A stretch of DNA of 64,000 bases from Bryoerythrophyllum caledonicum (GCA_963971425.1 OZ020517.1:25934668-25998667), one strand, 5' to 3'; counted from the stretch's first letter, positions 12,675 through 27,435 are shown. Program-made: numbers and translations. Notes: generated from the letters alone by a model not told the origin.

Positions 12675-13598
12675 ATACTTCACCGCCTTAACTCTTCTTG
12701 ATTGGCTAATTGTGTGGTTTTTGCTACTTGTTTGGTTAGTTGATTAGTTTGTGGTTGGTTGTTTGATTGGTTGGTCTCTGGCTACGCGTTACATAGTGTC
12801 TACCCTCGAAAGGGGGAAGTAGTTCCAACTCACTAATTCCCTGTCCTGTGGGCATGGTCTTGGTAGTGGAACAAACAGACACTTTATTCACGCCGGTCCC
12901 CTTCGGAAACCGCCGTTCTTCTTCTGTGAGACACCGAACCCAGCCCCATAGGAGCCAGATTTGGTTCCCCACAGCACCGTATGGTGCTCATGTGCAAATG
13001 CTTTGTGACGGATGTGCTCATGTGCGTATGCTTTTTGACAGATGTGGCTGCAGATGCTCCGGTGGCCAGGCCCATAAGACTGGATTCAACTTGTTCAGAA
13101 TTACCTTGTTTTTTATCACATCAAATTAATGAAGCACAACGAAGAAATGGCCTTGAAACCCTACCGTATCCAGTTGCAGATGCTAATGAGAAGCGGTACT
13201 CTCAATAATATAAAGCAGTCACTCGGCCTCAACTAAGCAGGACAAAGGAAGATCAGCAGGGAAGAGGGAGGAACCGCTGACGATAACTAGCCCGTAAGAC
13301 AAAGGATAAAGAGGTAAAAACCATACAAAAATACAGAGTCACCACTAAAATTATAATATTTCAATATTTATATTATATGCAGTTTAAATATTTAACATAA
13401 GAGATGTGACTGCTGATGGCATTATCAGTGAATCATGCCAAACTGTACAATACGAGGACATACATGATATTTCTGAACTGCAAGCAATATTTCAACCGCC
13501 AGCTTCTAACCACCAGTCTCAAGAGCTTCAAACGGGTGCTATAGAGCTCCGTTATAGAGTTCTACTACTGACTCTACTCTCGTCGTTAATGTAACAAG
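12675..13598. other. Retrotransposon 3' region and downstream flank of the protease gene
   Basis: The stretch after the RLE stop is rich in TTGGTTGG-like strings to about 12790 and may be the element's 3' untranslated region. A repeated GCTCATGTGC...TGCTTTTTGAC-like motif occurs near 12986-13045. From about 13200 to 13598 the sequence probably includes the 3' untranslated region of the protease on the minus strand. No further gene is supported. Confidence 0.4.
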
Positions 13599-15350
<1,752 letters not shown>

Positions 15351-16297
15351 GGCTGCAAATTCCTCCAAATCGGCCCTCCCCTCTGCCAAAAAAATCAAAA
15401 CCCCAACTCAGCCCTGGTTGGAAGGAGTGGTGTCAATCGTCTGTGTTATTATCTGTCTGATCATGGACTTATACATCCCATGGCAAGAACGATGCTCTTT
15501 CCTTGCATGCCCTGCACCGTCGTCACTGGCTTGTAAGGACGATATCTAGCAATTCCGAGGGTTTGAATGATGGAAATCTACGCGTTCTGGGTATTGATTG
15601 TTGGTTTTAGGAATCGGCATCCCTTGAGACGTGAGTCGGTCGCTGCCAATCTTTTGAGGTTTCGTACTGAGCACGCAGCCCCAGCCTGAGGTCCTTTGCA
15701 CGAAACCCTTGAAGCGAGGTACCGGCAAGTTGCGTTTTGTGGGGCCTGGGGAAAGGGTGGGCTCTGAGTGGCGGTTACCCTGGGTGAGTGGAGTGTTGGT
15801 GGAGGGTTTCTTGTGTCATGGAAGGGCCTGGAGTTTGGGCCGTGATTGGGGGGCGTTTCAGTGGTGCTCTCATTTGACCCTTTAGTGAACAGAAACTTTC
15901 CCCACAGTCTAAAGAATTACGTTGATTTCTTTATTGAGTTTCTTTTTATGGAAGTAGAATTCTATCATTTAGAATCTTACCTCATACAATTCACTTTAGA
16001 ACTTAACCCTTTAAGGCCAATCGACCATACATGGGTCGATTCTCCACAAAAACCTTTACAAAAAGTGCTACAGGCCACCTCAAAGGAAAAAATAAACCAT
16101 GACTTAGAAGTGGAAGAAATGATGGGCATCTATTGAGACCATCGCACCACAATTGGTGCAAGCATGGACAAGCTACAGTGGTTTCCGTGAAATGCGTTCG
16201 TAGATTCTTGTGCTGAAATGTATTGGTTGTGTGAATGCCATTCTGCATGATCTAGAACACTCCTAGATCCTCACATGCCAAAAAAAACTCATCAGCC
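15351..16297. other. Upstream region of the protease gene; no supported gene
   Basis: The first few hundred bases should include the promoter and 5' untranslated region of the protease gene, but no core element can be named with confidence. At 16005 a string TTAACCCTTTAAGGCC resembles one end of the TTAA element family without a matching right end nearby, so it may be a truncated copy. Confidence 0.35.
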
Positions 16298-16861
16298 TTA
16301 ACCCGTAAAGGCCCAAGAGTCCCCTTGGGGGACTTTTAAAGGTTTGGGCAGGTTCCTATGGTGTCAATTTATAACATTCCTTTTTGAAATTTCTACTGTA
16401 GATGGACATTGCTAAAAGCTTTGTGTGAATCCAATTTTTTCATAAAAATAAAACCTGAAATGGAAGTTTTTGAACCTCCACTCCTTGCACATTTGTTTTG
16501 AATATGCTCCACCCCTTCTCTACCTCTTAAAATTGGTGTGCAAGGAAATAACATCATGATTAACATGATGGTAATGTTTTCAGACCTTGTGTAGTGCAAA
16601 ACTTTGACACCAAGTGTAGTCAAAGTCTGCTAATCCACTCAAAGCAAGGAAGAAAAAGAACGGTTTTCTCTACTTCAAACACTATAATCTTTGAATCCGT
16701 GCGGTCAAAGTTTATGAGGACGTTAATAAAGAAGTCTTCATTTAGATCCTACGGTTAAATGTAGAAATAAAATATTTTGAATACCTCATTACTCATTGCA
16801 CTAGAACGAGCAGTTTTGAAGTGTTTTTGGTGTGAAAATGCCTTGGGCCTTTACGGGTTAA
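16298..16861. mobile_element. TTAA-ended non-autonomous element, copy C (internally deleted)
   Basis: It begins TTAA-CCCGTAAAGGCCCAAG and ends CTTGGGCCTTTACGGG-TTAA. The 16-bp inverted repeat is perfect, the best preserved of the family. At 564 bp it lacks roughly 350-390 bases present in copies B and E, so it is an internal deletion derivative. The interior contains the family block TAGTCAAAGTCTGCTAATCC. No coding capacity. Confidence 0.75.
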
Positions 16862-18109
16862 AGGGATAACCCATGATCTTAATTTTGGAGAAAATTTGCA
16901 CAACATCCAATGGTTGATGTAATAGATTGTAGTGTTTGAACTCAAAGTTAACTTTCTAAATAATGAAAATTGTAGATTTTGAAGAGTGTAGTACTGTAAA
17001 AATCAATAGAATTTTTTAGATTAATTAATAAAGTTTGTTCAAACGTGCACTTTGTTCATATGTGCACGATGTTGGTAACTTTGCATTGGCATACAACACA
17101 TGAAGTATAGATTTATGCATGATTTTGATGAATTTTTATCTTTTGTTTGCATTGTTCTCTAAATATGATGTGGACGAGAGTAGTTCAAGTTTCTACACCA
17201 ATTAGAAATTTTCATGCAATTGTCAATTGGCATACACTTGTTTGAAAACAAATACCCAATCAAAGTTTGATATGCATGTGCTTGATGTAAATTAGTCCAA
17301 GTGATCCACGTCAATAATGAATCCACATTATATACAATGAATGGTGTACTTGATTGTATACAAAGATATTCCAAAACTTACATGAATTGAACTAGAAGTT
17401 TTGTATGTGATTAAGAAGAATAGCATACATAAATCATTTTAGAGTCTCTTAGAGACAAATTTTAATCAAAGTTTTAGACCACAATCATTCACCACATGTA
17501 CAAAATATTACATAGTATGTAGCATTGTATTTGTAGGTATTGATTGTATTTTAGTGTATATGGTACATTTGGTAATGTATTCCAAGGTGTTCCAAGAGTT
17601 TTATAGTTCCAAATCATGATCCAATCTCATGAATAGTTTGCATAAAATGTGTGTGCAAATATGGTCTTCAGAGTTCACAATCTAATTCTTCACAAATTTT
17701 GTGTAAATTAAACAACACTGGTTGCATGGTCAAATTTAACCTCCTAAGTCACTTGAACACCGCACATGATGGCCATGAGGGCTGGGGTGGACATCCAATT
17801 AATCAGGGCGGGCCCCACCCTTGTCCAACGAGCCATCTAAATTTTACAGCCATGTTGACTTTTCAAGCTCGTTTTAGGTCCACTAAGGTAGAATTCTCTT
17901 TCTATCTCAAGGAGAGAGACGGTGCTCTAAGAGAGAGAGAAAATGAGAGAGATGAGTAGACTTGCGTGGTGACTTCTTGACAAGTCTAATTTAGGGCTTG
18001 GCAAATTAACGCTAGGGGCAAAACGTGAGGACTGGCCAAAGCTCAGGTTACACGAAATATTTGCTTTGGGCCATGAGGATTGGCTAGAGCTTACCCACGT
18101 CTCCGCACC
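16862..18109. other. AT-rich intergenic stretch with a dispersed repeat
   Basis: No gene is supported. The segment around 17570-17720 (TCCAAGAGTTTTATAG... CACAAATTTTGTGTAA) is diverged but recognisably homologous to 28190-28330, so it belongs to an old dispersed repeat. A short GA-rich run (GAGAGAGA) occurs near 17930. Confidence 0.4.
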
Positions 18110-18420
18110 CTAACATACGACGTTAGGCAGACGCACATGGTGCATATGAGCCTCTGCTTGGGAGCTCCAACAATGGGTGGCGGGCCCCACAAAACAAAAG
18201 GTAAATTTGGATAAATTTTAAATATGTGAATTGGTTCCTAGGTGTAAACGCATTGGGAACTCTTTGGGAACATGGAGAACACACTGGGAACGTATTGGGA
18301 ACATGGTGGGAACTTTGGGGAACAACCTGGGAACACATTGGGAACATTGTGGTAATAATGTGGTTAAAAAGGTAAATTAGAAGAGTGTAACCAAATGGTT
18401 TGGTTTGGAACCACATCAGA
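18110..18420. repeat. Dispersed repeat with periodic GGGAAC motifs, copy 2
   Basis: From about 18246 to 18350 the motif TTGGGAACA recurs about nine times at spacings of roughly 9-17 bases. It is followed by TGTGGTAATAATG and AATGGTTTGGTTTGG. The order of blocks matches the copy at 8700-8960, so both belong to one family. Confidence 0.6.
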
Positions 18421-18599
18421 TTTTACTGTAAAACTCATGTGGGCATGAGGAGCCAAATCCAAACTTTTAGGGACTGTATGTGGGAGATGAAGCCCCATAT
18501 GGTCGTCATGTGCGTCGGCTTGTTGTATGCTCCTCGTTTGCCTCATGTGCGTGGGCCTGCTCTATCAAATGAGACTCTATGGAGGATTTGTCTAAATAC

Positions 18600-18848
18600 C
18601 CGGGTCAAGCGTTGCACCAAGCCTCAAGCTTGGAAGGGTGGGGGAGGGTAGGGACAAAACTGGCCCCTATTTTTATGTTGGAGGGAGGCCCTATTTGATC
18701 CTAGGAGGGGTTATAGAGGGTAATTTGGAGCCGCAGGCCCCATTTAGGAAAAAAAAAACCCAAAAAAACCTCTAGGACCCTAAAACAGGCAGGGCCAGAA
18801 AAATGGACCCACCCGAGGCTGAGGTTTGGTGCAACGCTCGACCAGGGT
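18600..18848. mobile_element. Small inverted-repeat element (MITE) with GGTCAAGCGTTGCACC ends
   Basis: The left arm contains GGGTCAAGCGTTGCACCAAG. The right arm contains its inverse, TTGGTGCAACGCTCGACC. The interior (GGCCCCTATTTTTATGTT, then CCTCTAGGACCCTAAAAC) is homologous to the interior of the MITE at 9352-9632, but the ends differ. No clear target duplication is visible. Confidence 0.55.
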
Positions 18849-19918
18849 CAATAAAGAGATCCCTCTATGGACGCATAGCATCAGGTTTGATAAAGACCCG
18901 CTCGCTTTTGGTAGAAGTCTGGCACAGAGTCAAATCACATTCATCGGAGGATAGCTTGAAAAGGTGCTGGAATCATGCACGGTAACGGCACCTCAAATAT
19001 CTCAACGTCATATGATAACACACGGCAAATTGGTTTGCAAGTACCTGATCACTGTCTGCACCCGTTAATACCATATTTTGTGGCACTTACTGACAACACG
19101 TAGCTACAAGTATGCAGAAAAGAGCACTCGGAAGCAATTGGGCAAATGTTGGAAAATAGGGAGGCAATGTCATCATGTGGTTGCAAAAAGTAAATTTCGT
19201 TTTGGGATACAGTACGGTACCGGCAATTTTCATCCTTACACTTTCAAAAGGTCGATTATGAACAATTACCAGAAGACAAATTAAACAGATAATCTATGAA
19301 GCATTTGCATCTTTGAGATGTGTTGACAACCTGCAGTATATAATCAGGACAATATTGCGTTAGTCCATAGGTACTTGCAAGTGTTCAATTCTGCGCCTCC
19401 TACAATCATTTTTAGATACACTGAGTATCAGATACTACTGAGAAAGGTAAGCTAAGGAACTCATGTGTCCGATTGGCAGGGCCCAGGAGAATCAACAACC
19501 ACATTCAGGTTGTTTCATTTCCCACTACCAAGTCCCTGTCCCTATCGTTCTCTTTCAACCTAGCTTTCCCATAAGGAAATCTTGTACACATTCACAATTC
19601 AACGGACCTTCAACCCGGGCCAATCAAGTGCTATCTACACATTCTTTAGCCCTTCAAATCTGAAAATCGTTTACACTATAAAGCTACGTGTACCCCGAAG
19701 TGAACAGAGTAATTCCTACTGTCCTCGGACTTGGATACAGAGCCATCGCCTGGATCTGTGAATCTTCATGGTCCTTAATGTGTTAGACACTCTCTTGCAA
19801 AAGATTATGCATGGTTTGAGAGGACATTCAAGTTGAAGAAGTCCATTCTCCAAACGGTGCAGATCGGGGCTTCGCAAAATTTGCATCTCGCAGATCCAAC
19901 AAAATTTGCATCTCGCAG
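18849..19918. other. No supported gene; downstream flank of the coiled-coil gene
   Basis: Short open stretches on the plus strand have no recognisable content. The part nearest 19919 should contain the 3' untranslated region of the minus-strand gene. A tandem duplication of the 25-base stretch containing AAAATTTGCATCTCGCAG occurs at about 19876-19919, spanning the stop codon. Confidence 0.4.
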
Positions 19919-22890
19919 TCACTCGTCAACCGTACCTCCAGAGGATTCTGCAGGAGTCCCATCCTCCTGATCGGAACTTGTTCCAAGGTCTCTGTCAAGA
20001 GTATGACTAACCCTGAGCAACCCATGCTTGCCGCCTTCAAACATAGCCTTAAACTCCAGCAAGTATTGTGTCACCTGTAACACAAAATGATCATGATCCT
20101 GTCAGTAAGGAAGACGACACCATGTCTGAATATTTACCTCAAAACTAAAGATAGCGAAGATAGTGCACAACTCAAAATTCGAAAGCAAGGAATACTTCCT
20201 GCAAGCGTTCTTGCAAGGATAGGGCAAGGCAGGGCAAGGCATTAATTGACCTCGATGTACCACATGAACAGTACACAAAATTGACCAGCGAACGCTAACG
20301 CGATCCTGCCTTTCAACAATTAACATGACAGAATAGTAATCCATGACACAATGTTCTGATACGGAATCAAAATTGTAACAAACTCTAAGACCATACGCGC
20401 TCATTATAGACCACAATCAAAGAGTAGAAACAAGACTAAAGTTGAAATTGAGTCACCAACAACACCAATGGATACCAATGATGAGAAGCATTGTTATTAT
20501 TCAGCTGTAAGTGCAAGAAGTGATGTCATACCTCCTCCAAGTTGTGCTCCAGTTCTGAGACACGTTTAGTCTTCGCCTGCAGCTGGCGTTCAGTCTCTTG
20601 AAGACGAGCTTTCAACTCATCCCTCTCCTTCTCCACACACAGGGTTGTTGCCTTCTGTTCAAGTCCCAGCCCCATCACGATTCATCCATGCCCTGCCCTG
20701 GACTTAGGCTCAATCACTCTCTTTCCTTTCCCCGGCCCTGTGTAGCTGGACTGAGGCTAACATTAGCTGGAAATTATCAGACGTTTACTCCTTGTCCTTA
20801 CCGGTATAGAACGACACAGACGTAAATGACGTACTCACACTCTCTTGACTATGCTTGAAAGAAATAAATAATAAATACAGGGTCCTAAAAAGGGCTACCG
20901 CCAATTGTTTGAAAAGCTTGGGAAACCAACCTCGCCAAAGGATTCTGGTTTCAATACGGTTTCACATTGATCCAGTGCTTCGTTCATTGCTTCTTCAGCA
21001 GCCTTCTTTGCAGCTTCAGCCTCAGCCCGGGCTTCTTCAGCAATCCTAAGAGCAGCAACAGCCTTATAGGTAGAAAAGTTGTTAGTAAAGGAAAACCTGC
21101 ACAATAAATTTACATTGGCATTGAAATACTACAAAACGCAACATAGTTGATACACTATACTACTAACCGCCAGATATAATAGATTGGTTCTGGAGTATCG
21201 TCATCACCTGTGCTGCAGCCAGACCAGCTGTCACTTCTGCCCGACGAGCCCTTTCATTGCTAGACTTGGCTTTCTCTTCTGCACTGCTGAATACATCCCA
21301 AGTAGTTTCCTCCTCATTTTCAAGCTCACTGTCTAGACCAGCATCATCTCTCGCATTAATTAACAAAGAGTCACCAGGAGCTTCCCATTCACGTCTCTTC
21401 CATTCTTTTGACTCTCTTTCAGAACTTCTGTCATTATCTGCACATTCATAAAAAGGTGTTCACACTAAAATGTCAAACAGGAGACTAAATGAAGTAGGGC
21501 ACACCCCTATCACTTTCAAGACGAGTTTCTGATTTTCATTGCTAGGATTAGTTTATCATTTGCCAAAAACTCTCCATGTCTACCAGAGTAACAAACTAAT
21601 GCATCAAACAAACCCTCTATCTATTAGGAATATAGTTGAGTTACAGATAAAAAATTCAAATAACTCAATACACCTCCAGAACTCTTGAAACTGCCATGTC
21701 GCTTCAGACCATTCTGTTGAACTGTCTCTCGGCGGCGAACACCCAAACAAGGGCCCGTACTCTTGTCTTCAGAGACTATGTCGCCAGAAGAAGAGCCTCC
21801 ATCATCTCCATCTCTAAAGCTCTGTATCTCCCCATCTTTAGCCACATGTAGTTGACCTAAACCATCAGACTCTTCATCAACCAATACCTGCAAGTTCCAA
21901 AAAACACTACTTAATTCCATTTATAACACACGTATGATCTTAGAGCATCATGGCAAGTGGGAATCTAAGAATGTATAACACGAAACATCATTACAGGACT
22001 TTGATCGAAGACCAGAGTCTTAAGCACTACATGACATAACACTTGTGTGAAAAGCGGATAAAGGATATCATGCAAATGAAGGGGCATCAGAACGATCGAG
22101 TTCGTAAAAGCAAGAGAACCGATTATGTGCAACAATGAAAGACACCTTACTTGACACTTGTGTCGCAACTGTCTCAGTTTATAATCATTGTAACTAAACA
22201 CATACACGACTCAGGCCACTCCTTGAGTAGATAGATTGAAAAATAAACAAGAAACGATTCCACAATTACTAAAACACCACATTTGCACACCCCGATGTGT
22301 AGCAGGTTATTCGGTAAATAGGCCAATGAAGGCATTTCACGCAAACAATAATCAGTCATAAAAAAACTACAAACTTGACTATGGGAACAGTTTTACAGTA
22401 CTTTGAACATTGAAACGGTACTAGAACAAATCATACACCTCAAAAATGTCTGAACTGTAATCCACAAAGATTGCAATCACAGACCTGGAGTACTAAGATA
22501 CACAAGGTCACGCAAAGATCTTGAAAGCATACGTAATAACCACAAGCTAGGCGACAATAGCTGCACCCATTGTTAAGGGAAGAGAACACTGACCTGAAGA
22601 GCGACAGCCTCCGCAAGAGCGGCTCCTTCTTCATCGAGCCTCTGTTCTTCCTCTTTCCGTCTCTGTTTCTTCTTCTCGAGCTCAGTCCGGATGGCAGCAG
22701 CAGTGGCGAGAGCTTTCTCCAACCGCCGCTTCTTCTTCTCTGCCTGCTTGAGACGGTCTCTCTCCTCCTTCGCCTGCTTCTTCTTCTCCTTGCGCGAGCT
22801 CGCAGTTGCTGAAAAGGGCACAGCGCTGGGGCTCACCCCTGGGGTAGCACTATCCACCACTGGCATTTCCCTCTTGTCCTTTTCAAACAT
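19919..22890 (-). CDS. Coiled-coil protein of unknown function, 383 residues
   Basis: Six exons join in phase: 22594-22890, 21674-21887, 21208-21437, 20931-21062, 20532-20654, 19919-20074. All introns are GT-AG. Residues 1-30 are variable. Residues ~33-88 are a highly charged helix (KEKKKQAKEERDRLKQAEKK, LEKKKQRRKEEEQRLDEEG). An acidic, Ser-rich region follows, then a 'TTWDVFSSAEEKAKSSNERA' helix and an Ala/Glu-rich helix (AEEARAEAEAAKKAAEEA). The next helix carries KARLQETERQLQAKTKRVSE. The acidic tail ends EDGTPAESSGGTVDE. Helices from residue ~200 to 340 probably form a coiled coil. There is no enzyme motif, signal peptide or membrane segment. I do not recognise the family; a golgin-like or scaffold role is possible but not shown. 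Start chosen as the only ATG giving the first exon. Confidence 0.8.
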
Positions 22891-25240
22891 GGAAATTCCT
22901 GTTTCCGAATTGCTCTTTATTCACTTACAACTCCACACCACGGTGCTACGAGAAGCTGGTCATCGAGAAGCTACTGCGGCAGAACTATCTCCCAGATCTA
23001 AGACCTTACACCAAGGGAAGAGACAAAATCTTGCAGAACTCGCTCTCCACCTCAAGATACAAACAACAACACTTTACATTCACGCGGCCCATCCAAGCCA
23101 CTATTTCCGAGCATACAGGAGAAAAACACCGAGTCTAGGAACCTTGCCGCCTAGTTTCCCAACTCGCGCTCTCCCCTGTACATGACCTCATCATTCCGCA
23201 AAGGCGCGACGATTTCTCCTCAACGCCTGCGCACCAATTCCTCGACCTCGACCACAAGCTCCACCACGACCACTCCCTCCCAAACTCCGCACACGACAAA
23301 CCTCGCAACATAGGTCACACACAATGTCGTCCAAACGCCATACTACTCCAAAAAAACCAGAAAAAATCAAAGCTGTGGAAAAAAATCGAGGCCCACAGCG
23401 GAAGCAGATGGCGACGACGCGACTAGGGAGGAAGAAATAAAGCGCAGCTGCGAAGAGGCGCCACGCGAGAGAGCCGAAAAAAACACGACGTGCAACACAC
23501 AGCAGATAAGTTCGATGCCCGGAGGTGGACGACGACGGATTCCAAAGTGTTGCGACGACGGATTGCGACTGAAATCTCCTCTAGGGTCCCAGAACCACGA
23601 CCGATTCCACCCCGGCTCAACCTGCTAAATTCTCTCGAGTGGAGAGAGGACGACTTCTGTTGTCATTTTGCCTGGAATGTGCTCTAGGGTGGACAGAGTG
23701 TGGGAAGAGGACGACCGTTCCGGGTCGTGATCCACGTCCCGAGGGGAGCATAGAGAAGTAAATATCTCGTGGATTCCCCGATTGAGGTCCGTGGATGGGG
23801 GCTGTGCGAGTGCTGGGAGGACACGCACGCGGACGGACGCGTATTGGCGAGGATTCGTAGATATGGGGTGCGTTGGAATGGTACGTCAGGGTATGGGACC
23901 ATGGGTTGTGATGAACTTACTGTATGATTGTAGGGTCCTAGAAATGAGGACTTGGGTGGAGTTGGAGTGCGGTTGGGGTCCCAATTTCCAAATGTCAGGA
24001 TCTTCTGAGGGCCGTGGAGACTTGGACGATCTCAAGACAGGGTCAAAAAGAGGGCTCGCTCTTCAAGGTCTTTGCATGTTCGTTTGGGCAATGGGTGGTA
24101 TCACTGGTATGTCCAGTGATGGGCCCGTGATTGTGTCACAAATTCTGGCGAGAGGACGCCTTCACGGTAAATTTGAAACAACTTATTTCTTGCATGAATC
24201 AAGCATGTGGTAGCAACGCCCATTCCCAACGCTCAATTATTCATGTGGAAACGACGTCACTGCACTCCAAAATTCGCTCTTACACAGTGAGAATTTATGT
24301 GGGGAAAACAATGAAAATGCTTCCGGTGGTACGGTGTTATGTTCTTTCTGATCCATTTTGTGGTAATTTTTTGTCAATTTTTCCTATAAATTAAAATTCA
24401 ATGAATTCCTGCTCTAGGGGCAACCCTTTTTTTTCAAGTCAAAATTCTCTATCCAATGGATACGACCTTTGCTATGGTGCTACGATACATGGTTTCATAT
24501 ACATAATGAGAAATAGTCAAAGACTTTTGGAGTAACAAATCACTTGCATAACGAGGGTAAAAAGACAAGAAAGAAAAAATTTCTTATGTTCACTTTGAGT
24601 TGTAAGATCTTAATATGTACTGGTAAAAATACATGTTTACAAATTTTTCATAACATTAAACTGTACAGAATTGAAAGATAATAGTGTTTGGGGTGAAGAG
24701 GAAGGTTCTAGCCCTACGTTTAGAGGCTCACTAGACATTGACGTCACTCAAATGTCAATAGTTTGCACTACAATAGTTTCAAAGTATTATTCCATTACGG
24801 TTTGCATGGTGGTAGTTCCTTGTATAGAGGTAAAAAGATAAGTGAAACTCTCTTTTTAGATGTTCAATGAAGGGGGCTAAAGAATTGTTAACATACATCT
24901 AAATTTTCTATTGCATTCATTTCCTTGAACAATGAAAATACAATCTCCAAAAGAGGGTTCAAGCTTTTCTTGGTGTAAAGAAACGTAATGAGGAAAAATA
25001 AATTTAACGATAAGATCTATTATTCTATGTTGGATTGAGAAGTGCATTTTTGCACTTTACATGACAAGATGAGAAAACTTTGATTCATCTTAAAGTGAAA
25101 ATTTTACAGTGTGGATGGGCTTTTTCTATTATCTCAAATGATATCAAGTAACTTATTTATTTATATAAAATATGTCATATCTAAGAGAAGGTTGTAGCAA
25201 AAGTTTTGGAGTAGCTCGCAGGAGTCAATCGAAATAACTT
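22891..25240. other. Intergenic, no supported gene
   Basis: The first part should hold the 5' untranslated region and promoter of the coiled-coil gene. The stretch 23000-24200 is less AT-rich than the neighbouring intergenic DNA and holds a 143-codon plus-strand open stretch (23782-24213) without family motifs or exon-intron support. Around 24650-24840 a diverged piece of the TTAA element interior can be recognised (ATTGAAAGATAATAGTGTTTG). Confidence 0.4.
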
Positions 25241-25243
25241 AGG

Positions 25244-25584
25244 GGGGTTTCACACTAGGGGCCGAGCTCGAGGGGCCGAGCAAATCTAGCAATTTGATTG
25301 GCCTAGAGTTGAAAATCGACCCGTGGGCCTTCACACTAGGGGCCAAGGGCCAAGGGCCGAAGGGCATCAAAATGCTTACATGGCAGCACTTTTTGAGAAT
25401 TTTGGCGCCAATAGTTCGGCCCCTCGAGGAGAGTTTGGGTCCAACAAGAATAGAAACCCAAACTCTTGCCGAGGGGCCGAACATTTTCTCATTAAAATAA
25501 TTTTTTACAACTCCAAAACTCGGCCCCTCGGCATAGTTTGGTCTTCAATGGAGTTCGGCCCTTGGGCTTAGTGTGAAACGCCCC
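25244..25584. mobile_element. Complete MITE with TTA duplication (PIF/Harbinger-like)
   Basis: The left end is GGGGGGTTTCACACTAGGGG and the right end is CTTAGTGTGAAACGCCCC, an inverted repeat of about 17 bp. TTA flanks both sides (25241-25243 and 25585-25587). A 3-bp TTA duplication with G-rich ends is the hallmark of PIF/Harbinger MITEs. The 341-bp interior is built from GGGGCCGAG/CTCGGCCCC strings, so it can fold extensively. No coding capacity. Confidence 0.8.
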
Positions 25585-25587
25585 TTA

Positions 25588-26520
25588 GGTTGGCATGAAT
25601 TTTTTTATGGATTCAATGAGAATCAAAATCAGATTTCAACATAGCACCCAAATTCTTTCATCTTCAAACATATTTTAATCATTGAATTATTAATTTGTAT
25701 ATTTGAGAATTGCTTGAGATTTGCAAAAGTCCACCTTGACACTTTTGTTCTCTAGGTCGCCTAATTTACTTATGCATTTCAATAGTATTTAGTAGAAAAA
25801 ATCCTATATAAATAGATTAACTTTTAGTTAATTCATAATAAATTTCAAGCCATTTTTGTTAGAATTTTTAGAACATTGCCATAATTTAACGTAATTTTAA
25901 TTATGTATCTATAAACATCATTTGAATGCAATATTTTAAAACCAACATATGAACATAATATAGTATAAGTCCTCTAGGTTTATGTTGAGTGTAGTCAAAT
26001 TAGGATTCCCTCCCATTAGAAGCTACAATTTACATGGATTAATATGCTTGTTTCATGTAGAATTAGTCATGATCATTCTCTACCTTTCTTGATTCATATC
26101 TTTCTAATATAATGAAATAAGTTGATATATTTCTTTCATCAAAGATTAAAATAGATAATTAAAAAAATCATTATATCATTTAATTCAAACTTCTTAAAAA
26201 ATTAGCAAATATACCATGAAATACAATATCATTATCAAAATATATCAACTTGCAATTAAGAAATATTATAATTTGAGTTGAAAAAATCACTTGTCTATAG
26301 TGGTTGCTATAGCATACAAATATTCCAAAACTATGGATTTTTTTAAGAGTTTTTATTTAAAAAGCCTTTTTTCCGCACACATGTGTAGGCGCACATGGCT
26401 GATCCTAGACTAGCCCTCAAGCCTATCCCATAGGGATACTATTCATTATGGAGTTGATGCACTTGGTCCAAGATATAATTGCTTGACGGATCTTGTTAGG
26501 TGTTGTTCAAAACCTTGCGG
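25588..26520. other. Very AT-rich intergenic stretch, nothing recognised
   Basis: Long A/T runs, no open coding frame of note and no repeat edges that can be defined from this window alone. Confidence 0.4.
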
Positions 26521-27429
26521 TTAACCCCTAAAAGGCCATGACGATTTCACACCAAAAACACTTCGAAATTGTTGATTCTAGTGCAATGAGGAAGAAAGGA
26601 ACCAAAACCTTATATTTATCCTTTTGACCGTAGGATCTCCATGAAGACTTACTAAGTAACATACTCACATAATTACATTCACTTTGACCGCACGGATTGA
26701 AAGATTATAGTGTTTGAAGTCAAGAAAATTGTTCATTTTCTTCCCTGCGTTGAGTGGATCAGCAAACTTTGACTTCACTTGCTATTAAATTTCTGCACTA
26801 CACAAGGTCTAGATCTTTTATCATTGTGTTGATCATGATGTTAGTCTTGTATACAACAATTTTTAGAGGTAGAAAAGGGGTGTAGCATATTCAAAACAAG
26901 TGTGCAAGGAGTGGAGGTTCAAAAATTGTCTTTTTTGATAGAATTTAATATGTCTTAGAATGATAATCCAAGCGGTTAATAAGAAGGTTTACACCACATA
27001 TTGTTGTAGAAAAAATGAAAATTGAATAATATGAAGATCTCTAGGTTTTATGTAGAAAAGATTAAGTTTTTTCCCCTCTTGCCCAAAATGTGTAAAAATG
27101 TGTTAGAAATTTTTTTTACACTAAAAGACAAGAATTTTTGTTTGACATCTTCAAAGAACATAATATTATCTACATGTATGGAAAATCTCAATGTCAATAG
27201 AGACTTCTAGCAAAATTTTGGAGCTACCCGGAGTTCCCATTTCTAACTTTGAGTGGTACTAACTTTCAAACCATGAATCCAAAAATAATAATAAAAATAT
27301 CTCCATGGAGCTCTTATCAGGAAAAATCTTGTACATGAGTTTAAAAAAAACTGGATTTTTTTTCTAATTTTATGAACTTGCCCAAAATCCAAACATACGC
27401 CCCGCGTACATTTGGGCTCTTAGGGTATA
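26521..27429. mobile_element. TTAA-ended non-autonomous element, copy D
   Basis: It begins TTAA-CCCCTAAAAGGCCATG. The right end (TTTGGGCTCTTAGGG) is recognisable, but the terminal TTAA has decayed to TATA. Read on the minus strand, its right half matches the left half of copy A (TGTACG...TTTGGATTTTGGGCA). Its left half matches the left ends of copies B and E (TTCACACCAAAAACACTTC). No coding capacity. Confidence 0.6.
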
Positions 27430-27435
27430 TTCAAC

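Noticed and set aside
23782..24213. 143-codon open stretch on the plus strand upstream of the coiled-coil gene
   Set aside because: No family motif, biased toward Gly/Met/Arg, no exon-intron support. It lies in the less AT-rich region upstream of a gene, where long open frames arise by chance.
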